Assembly (NCBI GenBank): GCA_049297695.1
Contig: JBAQUT010000027.1
Span: 1-53,137 of the forward strand
Length of the DNA: 53,137 nucleotides
Direction: 5' to 3'
Source: JACKLD01 sp049297695
Lineage (GTDB): Bacteria; Pseudomonadota; Alphaproteobacteria; UBA2136; UBA6156
A model generated the notes under the pieces. It was not told the DNA's origin, did not search any database, and saw only the letters and a list, made by a program, of their open reading frames with translations. Both the position numbers and the translations under genes were made by a program. Below, piece by piece: positions 48,559 to 53,137 of the stretch (position 1 is the first letter of the stretch; every line of letters starts with the position of its first letter).

Positions 48559-48993
48559 CTACGTGCCAGTTGCCTCGCCTGATTGCCAACTCACCCCCGC
48601 CACCTCGTCCAACCCCTGCTGAATCTTCCCCTCCCGCACCCGCTTGGCAGCCGCCTCGTGCCGCTGGTGCAAGGTTTCATACCTCTTTTGGGCTGCAAAA
48701 TGGGTGTTCAGCGTCACCAACTGCTTGGCCTCGGCTTCCACCAACGTTGCTCGGTTGGCCTTCAATTTTTCGGCTTTGATACGCGCCACCTTAATATACG
48801 CCGCCGCCTGACCAAACACCGCAGGGTCGTTCAACTCCGCCGCCACCTCGCCCCCTCGCAACACTTCCGCCTCCAAAGCCTCCAACTGGGCATCCATATC
48901 GGCAATCCCCGCACGGGTGTCGTTCAATTGCTTTTGCACCTGTTCCACACGGTGTTTTTCAAGTTTGATAAGAGTGGGGAGCGAACTGACCAT
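48559..48993 (-). CDS. fliJ: Flagellar export stalk protein FliJ
   Basis: 144 residues, nearly entirely antiparallel coiled coil: MVSSLPTLIKLEKHRVEQVQ at the start and RYETLHQRHEAAAKRVREGK near the end, the common FliJ pattern (a basic, heptad-rich protein of about 145 residues). FliJ sits in the centre of the FliI ring and shuttles chaperones. Starts 7 bases after the fliI stop. Sequence conservation is low in this family, so the neighbour supports the call. Confidence 0.8.
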   Translation of the reverse strand: MVSSLPTLIKLEKHRVEQVQKQLNDTRAGIADMDAQLEALEAEVLRGGEVAAELNDPAVFGQAAAYIKVARIKAEKLKANRATLVEAEAKQLVTLNTHFAAQKRYETLHQRHEAAAKRVREGKIQQGLDEVAGVSWQSGEATGT

Positions 48994-49000
48994 CCCCTAC

Positions 49001-50335
49001 CTACCCCACAATCTTCTTCAACGCCGCAAAACTCTCCGCCATACCCGCCCGCTCGGTGGGCGCCTGCTGCAAAAAAGCGTTCACACCCGGCATCAGCCGC
49101 ATGGCTTCGTCCACCTCGGGGTCACTCCCCTTGGTGTAGGCCCCAAGCCGAATCAACTCTTCCATGTCCGCATAGGTGCTCATCACACGGCGCAATTTCA
49201 TCACCACCGCATTTTCATCGGCGCTCAAACATTGGGGCACGGTGCGGCTCACGCTTTTCAACACGTCCACGGCGGGGAAATGCCCGCGCTCCGCCATGGC
49301 CCGTGTTAGCACAATGTGGCCATCCACAATCCCCCGCACGGCATCGGCCACGGGTTCTTCCATGTCGCCACCTTCCACCAGCACGGTGAATATGGCCGAA
49401 ATACTCCCTTTCCCCAACCCCGGCCCCGCCCGCTCCAGCAATTTGGGCAACTCGGCAAACACGCTGGGGGTAAACCCGCGGGTGGTGGGCGGCTCGCCGC
49501 TGGCAAGGCCAATCTCCCGCTGCGCCAAAGCAAACCGCGTCACGCTGTCCAGCATCAGCAATACTTTGAAGTTACAATCCCGAAAATACTCCGCAATTGC
49601 CATGGTCATCAAGGCGGCTTGGCGCCGCATCAAGGGCGGTTCATCCCCCGTGGCCACCACCACCACGCTGCGGGCCAAACCTTGGGGACCAAGCTGGTCT
49701 TCCACAAACTCGCGCACTTCGCGCCCCCGCTCGCCCACCAAGCCAATCACGTTCACATCCGCCTTGCTGTGCTGGGCTAACATGCCCATTAGAACACTTT
49801 TACCCACACCACTTCCGGCAAAAATACCCAACCGCTGCCCCTCGCACAACGGTAAGGCGGTGTTAAACACCCTTACCCCCATATCCATTTTGGGCCCCAG
49901 CGGCATCCGCAACCCCGCAGGCGGCGGGCTGGCCTTAATCAGCCGCGCCTCACCCCCCAAGGTGGCCAAGGGGCCCTTGCCATCCAAGGGGTTGCCCAAG
50001 GCATCCACCACACGGCCCAACCAGCTTTGGTTCACCCGCACCGTGGGCTGGCCAGCTTCGGGGAACACCCGACACCCCGGCCCCACCCCTTCCAACCCGC
50101 CAAAGGGCATCAACATGGTTTGACCATTTTTATGGCCTACCACTTCGGCCATGCGTATCTCGCGCCCGTTCAAGGTTTGCACGTCGCCAATCCCGCACCG
50201 CGCCCCCAGCGCCGCCTTGGGCAACCCTTCGCACGTCACCACCATGCCAGCGGCCCCCACCACACGGCCATAGGCCTGCCCCAAAGGCATTTCGGCAATC
50301 CGCGCCGTCACATCCGGCCATTTGGCAAGGTTCAT
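49001..50335 (-). CDS. fliI: Flagellum-specific export ATPase FliI
   Basis: Hexameric ATPase of flagellar type III export. 444 residues. Walker A AGSGVGKS at 173-180, VVVATGDEPPLMRRQAALM, catalytic-region DSVTRFALAQREIGLASGEP, then TRGFTPSVFAELPKLLERAG and GSISAIFTVLVEGGDMEEPV (Walker B-adjacent block), as in FliI rather than F1 beta. The N-terminal beta-barrel contains LGNPLDGKGPL. First gene of a minus-strand run with fliJ and flagellin. Firm. Confidence 0.96.
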   Translation of the reverse strand: MNLAKWPDVTARIAEMPLGQAYGRVVGAAGMVVTCEGLPKAALGARCGIGDVQTLNGREIRMAEVVGHKNGQTMLMPFGGLEGVGPGCRVFPEAGQPTVRVNQSWLGRVVDALGNPLDGKGPLATLGGEARLIKASPPPAGLRMPLGPKMDMGVRVFNTALPLCEGQRLGIFAGSGVGKSVLMGMLAQHSKADVNVIGLVGERGREVREFVEDQLGPQGLARSVVVVATGDEPPLMRRQAALMTMAIAEYFRDCNFKVLLMLDSVTRFALAQREIGLASGEPPTTRGFTPSVFAELPKLLERAGPGLGKGSISAIFTVLVEGGDMEEPVADAVRGIVDGHIVLTRAMAERGHFPAVDVLKSVSRTVPQCLSADENAVVMKLRRVMSTYADMEELIRLGAYTKGSDPEVDEAMRLMPGVNAFLQQAPTERAGMAESFAALKKIVG

Positions 50336-50383
50336 TTTTTATTCTCTTTCCCCGCCCATCCTAACAGAATACAGGCAAAGAAA

Positions 50384-50401
50384 AAGGGGCCAAGGCCCCT
50401 T
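50384..50401 (-). terminator. Rho-independent terminator of the 226-aa gene
   Basis: Minus strand: AAGGGGCC-TT-GGCCCCTT followed by TTTCTTTG, 30 bases after the stop of the gene at 50431-51111 and just ahead of fliI. Confidence 0.8.
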
Positions 50402-50430
50402 AAATTCATAACATAGTAGTCATACGCATT

Positions 50431-51111
50431 TTAGGCATCTCTTGCTTGTACTTGATTTTGTTGAACTTCTACTCCATCCAATGCGGCTTTAATTTCAGCC
50501 GCGTATTCAGGCCTCTCAAGACAACCTCTAACTGCATCTAGCGTAATTGTTTCATAAGCTAACTTTTCACCAGCCTCACTTAAAGTGCTTAACATAGCGC
50601 CACGAGGGTACTTGTCTGAAGCAAGTATCCAACACAAGCCAGCAGAACGAAAAGCTGGGCGGTTTTCTACTTTTTGAATAGCCGTACGGGCTACAGCATG
50701 TTTTTCCTTTAAATCTGCGGGAGCAGCTTTAAAGATTGCCTCATAAATAGCATGTGCTTTAGCCATGATTTTATTGTGTTCCATCAAATCGCCTTCACAT
50801 GCTCGCATTTCTCCATCAATCTCTCGCAGTGAGGCGGTTTGTTCGGGTGTTGCTGTTGCATGGATAGCTTCAACTATAGGGGACATTGCATCATGTACAG
50901 CCTGCATTTGACGGTCAAGAGCACGAACACGTAAATCAAGGCGCTCTTTCCAAGCAACAGCCGTGACAGCTGGATTTTCACGAATAAAGGCAATCGTTTG
51001 AGGGTCAGCATTGACTTGTTCAAGACGATCACCCAAAAGGTTCCCCAATAAAGCCTCACGTTCAACATCACTTACTATCTGAATGGGGGTGTTCATGAAA
51101 AACTCAGGCAT
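50431..51111 (-). CDS. Hypothetical helical protein, 226 aa
   Basis: Not recognised. From MPEFFMNTPIQIVSDVEREA onward the protein is hydrophilic and almost all helix, with segments such as LDLRVRALDRQMQAVHDAM and REIDGEMRACEGDLMEHNK that suggest coiled coils. No signal peptide or membrane helix. AAAGGAT lies 9 bases before the ATG. AT-richer than the flagellar genes downstream, and closed off by its own terminator, so it is an independent unit. An in-frame ATG five codons on is an alternative start. Confidence 0.6.
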   Translation of the reverse strand: MPEFFMNTPIQIVSDVEREALLGNLLGDRLEQVNADPQTIAFIRENPAVTAVAWKERLDLRVRALDRQMQAVHDAMSPIVEAIHATATPEQTASLREIDGEMRACEGDLMEHNKIMAKAHAIYEAIFKAAPADLKEKHAVARTAIQKVENRPAFRSAGLCWILASDKYPRGAMLSTLSEAGEKLAYETITLDAVRGCLERPEYAAEIKAALDGVEVQQNQVQARDA

Positions 51112-51311
51112 CGTGTAATCCTTTCGTTAGTGGTTAAACTTAACTCTTACGTAACCATATAGGCACCCCCATAACCCATTTCAACCCCCTCCCAACATTT
51201 CATCACACAAACCCCCCCGCCACACCCCCACCCCCAAGGTAAGGCTCCCCCCTTGCCCAAACCCTCACCACCCCGTACCTTACCCCCAACAACACAACAA
51301 AAGGTTCTCCC
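51112..51311. other. C-rich intergenic stretch
   Basis: 200 bases between the divergent 226-aa gene and cheW, with very few G on the + strand and one GGTAAGG/CCTTACC inverted pair. No gene, and no clear promoter seen for cheW. Confidence 0.4.
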
Positions 51312-51833
51312 ATGGCCCAAGCCCAAGGTTTTAACGCCAAACTGCAACGCGGCAAAGAGGCCGCCCTCACCAGCATGCTGGTACAAGTAGTAACCTTTGA
51401 ATTGTTTGAAGAAATTTTTGCTCTGCCCATTCTGGATGTCCGCGAGATCATCCGCCTCACCCCCATCACCCCCGTGCCCCAAGCCCCGGGCTTTGTGGAA
51501 GGCGTCATCAACCTGCGCGGCCAAATCATCCCGATTGTCGACCTCCGCCGCCGCTTCGGCCTATCCCCCAAAGACCACGACGACAACACCTGCATCATTG
51601 TGGCCGATTTGGCCGGTGGCATTCAAATCGGCCTGATTGTAGACGCCGTACGCGAGGTGGAACGCCTCCCCGCCGAAAGCATCACCCCGCCCCCCGCACT
51701 GGTGGCCGGCGCCATCGGGGCCGAGTACATCAAAGGCATCTCCAACCACGAAGACAAAATGATCATCCACATCGACCTCCGCAAAGTCTTCAACACCGAC
51801 GAACTCAACGTGCTGGAAGGCACGGCTGCTTAG
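51312..51833 (+). CDS. cheW: Chemotaxis coupling protein CheW
   Basis: Links chemoreceptors to CheA. 173 residues, a single CheW (SH3-like) domain: QVVTFELFEEIFALPILDVR, EIIRLTPITPVPQAPGFVEG, VINLRGQIIPIVDLRRRFGL and the C-terminal GLIVDAVREVERLPAESITP, EYIKGISNHEDKMIIHIDL. An extra 23-residue start precedes the domain. AAAGG upstream of the ATG. Stands apart from the che block at 35-41 kb. Firm. Confidence 0.94.
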   Translation: MAQAQGFNAKLQRGKEAALTSMLVQVVTFELFEEIFALPILDVREIIRLTPITPVPQAPGFVEGVINLRGQIIPIVDLRRRFGLSPKDHDDNTCIIVADLAGGIQIGLIVDAVREVERLPAESITPPPALVAGAIGAEYIKGISNHEDKMIIHIDLRKVFNTDELNVLEGTAA

Positions 51834-51874
51834 AACTGCCACTATAGCTCTGCCGAACTATCATCCTCTCCACC

Positions 51875-51899
51875 ATGGCGGCGCAGGCCGCCATCCACG
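51875..51899. repeat. REP-like hairpin
   Basis: ATGGCGGCGCAGGCCGCCAT followed by CCACG. Compared with 25201-25225 the GCGCAGGC core and the ATCCACG tail are the same while the stem bases differ in a paired way. Confidence 0.65.
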
Positions 51900-51925
51900 A
51901 ACCCTATGTTTCTCTCCCTAAAGGC

Positions 51926-51954
51926 TTGACACCCCTGCCCCATTTCCGTATCAT
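51926..51954 (+). promoter_or_regulatory. Sigma-70-type promoter, leaderless arrangement
   Basis: TTGACA (51926-51931), 17-base spacer, TATCAT (51949-51954). The ATG at 51962 is 8 bases after the -10 box; no Shine-Dalgarno can fit between start site and ATG. Confidence 0.65.
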
Positions 51955-51961
51955 TTAACAA

Positions 51962-52216
51962 ATGAAAAACGTCTCCCCCAACACCCTCCGCGTCACCGTC
52001 AATGGCAAGGCTCTCCCCACGTGGCAGGCCGCCCTGCTAATGATAGGCGCCTTTGTAGTGATGCTCGGCATCCTCGCCATCCTGCTGCCCTTTGTGGCGT
52101 TCCTCATCACGTTTGTCATCGCTCTGGCTATTACCTTGGGCTTGGCAGGGGCTCTGCTGCGCCTTATCAACGGCCGCTGGCCGGGCTTTATTCAGGTTCA
52201 TATCAATCGGAAATAA
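51962..52216 (+). CDS. Small membrane protein, 84 aa
   Basis: A short polar start (MKNVSPNTLRVTVNGKALPT) is followed by two hydrophobic helices (WQAALLMIGAFVVMLGILAI and FVAFLITFVIALAITLGLAG) and a basic tail with a strand-like GFIQVHINRK. Family not recognised. The only visible expression signal is the consensus promoter whose start would coincide with the ATG. It precedes the TauE-like gene by 6 bases and is probably co-transcribed, so it may be an accessory of that transporter. Confidence 0.65.
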   Translation: MKNVSPNTLRVTVNGKALPTWQAALLMIGAFVVMLGILAILLPFVAFLITFVIALAITLGLAGALLRLINGRWPGFIQVHINRK

Positions 52217-52222
52217 CCTTTT

Positions 52223-52963
52223 ATGGATTTTTCCGCCCCCTCCACCTACGCCTTTTTGGCAGCGTACTTCTTGTTTTCAGGCTTTTCCGCCGCCGCAGGC
52301 ATGGGGGGCGGCATGATGCTCATGGGCCTTATGGCCCCTTTATTCCCGCCCGCCGTGGTGGTGCCGTTGCACGGGGCGCTCATGCTCACCTCCAACCTCA
52401 CCCGCGTGGCCATGTTTTACAAACACCTCCCGTGGCCGTTCCTCACCCCCTTGCTGTTGGGGCTGGTGGTAGGCTGCCTCACGGGCGGCCAATTTGTGCT
52501 GGCCCTCCCTCCCACCCTCGTCCAAGCCTTTATCGGGGTAGCCATGCTGTGGTTTACGTGGGGGAGCGAACCCAAACTCCCGCCCGCCTGGCAAACCCGC
52601 CTCATTGCCGTGGTCGGCTTTCTGCATGGGGTTATCGGCACCCTTACAGGCACCAGCGGGCTGGCCCAAAGCCTTATTGGCAAACAAACCTTCCACAAAA
52701 ACGCCAAAGTGGCCTCTGTCGCCCTCAATTCCGCCGTGTTGCACGCCCTCAAAATCGGGGTTTTTCTGCTCGCCGGCGTGAGTTTGGCTCCCTATCTCCC
52801 CCTTATCGCCATCTCCATCGCCGTAGGCATGGCAGGCACATGGTTTGGCAAACACGTGCTGGATACCCTCATCCCCGACCGTTGGTTTGAAGTTATGTTC
52901 AAAACCATCATCACCGTACTGGCCCTCAATCTGCTATGGCAAGTTGCCCAAAACATCCTCTAA
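52223..52963 (+). CDS. TauE/SafE family sulfite/anion exporter
   Basis: 246 residues with about seven to eight membrane helices. The duplicated TauE motifs are visible: GFSAAAGMGGGMMLMGLMAP in the first half and GFLHGVIGTLTGTSGLAQSL in the second, each a Gly-rich re-entrant segment, with HGALMLTSNLTR after the first. Family members export sulfite, sulfoacetate or related organosulfur anions; the substrate here cannot be told. Follows the 84-aa membrane protein by 6 bases with no separate promoter seen. The family call is solid. Confidence 0.88.
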   Translation: MDFSAPSTYAFLAAYFLFSGFSAAAGMGGGMMLMGLMAPLFPPAVVVPLHGALMLTSNLTRVAMFYKHLPWPFLTPLLLGLVVGCLTGGQFVLALPPTLVQAFIGVAMLWFTWGSEPKLPPAWQTRLIAVVGFLHGVIGTLTGTSGLAQSLIGKQTFHKNAKVASVALNSAVLHALKIGVFLLAGVSLAPYLPLIAISIAVGMAGTWFGKHVLDTLIPDRWFEVMFKTIITVLALNLLWQVAQNIL

Positions 52964-53029
52964 CTCACTCACAAACCTCACAATACGTTGCTACCCTACA
53001 ACACATCCTACCTTTCAAACCCACACCCC

Positions 53030-53055
53030 TGTTAGGAATTCTAACAACGGTTGTT
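53030..53055. promoter_or_regulatory. Two overlapping palindromes before the last gene
   Basis: TGTTAG-GAATT-CTAACA (53030-53046) overlaps AACAAC-G-GTTGTT (53043-53055), which runs into TATAAA. A candidate operator on the promoter of the gene starting at 53090. Confidence 0.4.
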
Positions 53056-53089
53056 ATAAAGTGCTGGATACAACGAAAGGGTTCCCGAT

Positions 53090-53137
53090 ATGTTTGGTTT
53101 GTTTAAAAAGAAAGAAACTACCCCCGCCGCCCCCGTA
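53090..53137 (+). CDS. Start of a gene running off the window
   Basis: ATG at 53090 then MFGLFKKKETTPAAPV, open to the window end, with AAAGGG upstream. A short basic opening of the form MFG.FKKK is often seen in FtsY and some other membrane-associated proteins, but sixteen residues cannot decide the product. Confidence 0.55.
   Translation, partial: MFGLFKKKETTPAAPV

Noticed and set aside
1..53137. tRNA genes, CRISPR arrays, insertion sequences
   Set aside because: No T-loop GGTTCGAATCC-type segment with cloverleaf, no regularly spaced direct repeats and no transposase frame was seen; the repeats present are short dispersed palindromes.

Overview
The window looks like a chromosomal segment of a motile, Gram-negative alphaproteobacterium. 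Pointers are MotE and a DUF6468-like protein in the fliL-fliM cluster, an S4 protein of the zinc-free type, CheZ together with CheB, a large flagellin with FlaG and FliS, and an outer-membrane beta-barrel plus Wza-type export pair. I cannot name the species. Base composition is moderately GC-rich, with several clearly AT-richer single genes (about 10.7-11.7, 23.0-23.6, 26.3-26.8, 29.9-30.7, 41.0-41.3 and 50.4-51.1 kb) that look like later arrivals.

Layout. 0-4 kb: 3'-truncated anmK, divergent tyrS, an orphan gene and a GntR-type regulator. 4-8.2 kb: exopolysaccharide polymerase/export locus (Wzy-like membrane protein, secreted protein, beta-barrel, Wza-like protein). 8.2-15.8 kb: small helical proteins, uvrC, a hydrolase, uvrB, rpsD. 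16-20.7 kb: fliK-flgD-flgE on the minus strand with a divergent FlhB C-terminal homologue. 20.7-26.8 kb: P-loop kinase-like gene, rsmH, a signal-less L,D-transpeptidase, a stop-interrupted gene, fumC, an AmpD-type amidase, a membrane protein and a short M48-like protease. 26.9-27.2 kb: RNase P RNA (minus strand). 27.7-29.9 kb: mraZ behind a textbook four-box MraZ operator, then a small gene, fliO and fliP. 30.7-40.8 kb: minus-strand chemotaxis/motor block cheY-cheZ-cheB-(flavoprotein)-cheA-two MotB-like proteins-TPR protein. 41.3-50.3 kb: minus-strand flagellar block fliI-fliJ-flagellin-flaG-fliD-fliS-fliL-fliM-DUF6468-motE. 51.3-53.1 kb: cheW, a small membrane protein, a TauE/SafE transporter and the start of another gene.

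How it works together. Most of the window builds and steers one flagellum: export gate (FliO, FliP), export ATPase and stalk (FliI, FliJ), hook (FlgE, FlgD, FliK), filament (flagellin, FliD, FliS, FlaG), switch and stator periphery (FliM, FliL, MotE, MotB-like pair, TPR protein) and signalling (CheA, CheW, CheY, CheB, CheZ). MotA, CheR, FliN, FliF and FliG are not here.

Most notable observations: palindromic repeats read through in frame inside uvrB and uvrC; a repeat family whose hairpin stems differ by compensatory changes; a run of promoters whose -10 box sits 8-9 bases before an ATG with no good Shine-Dalgarno, suggesting leaderless mRNAs; two adjacent, complementary degenerate MotB-like proteins; a flavoprotein gene inside the chemotaxis block; and a multi-hairpin candidate RNA behind flgE. 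No tRNA, rRNA, CRISPR array or insertion sequence was found.
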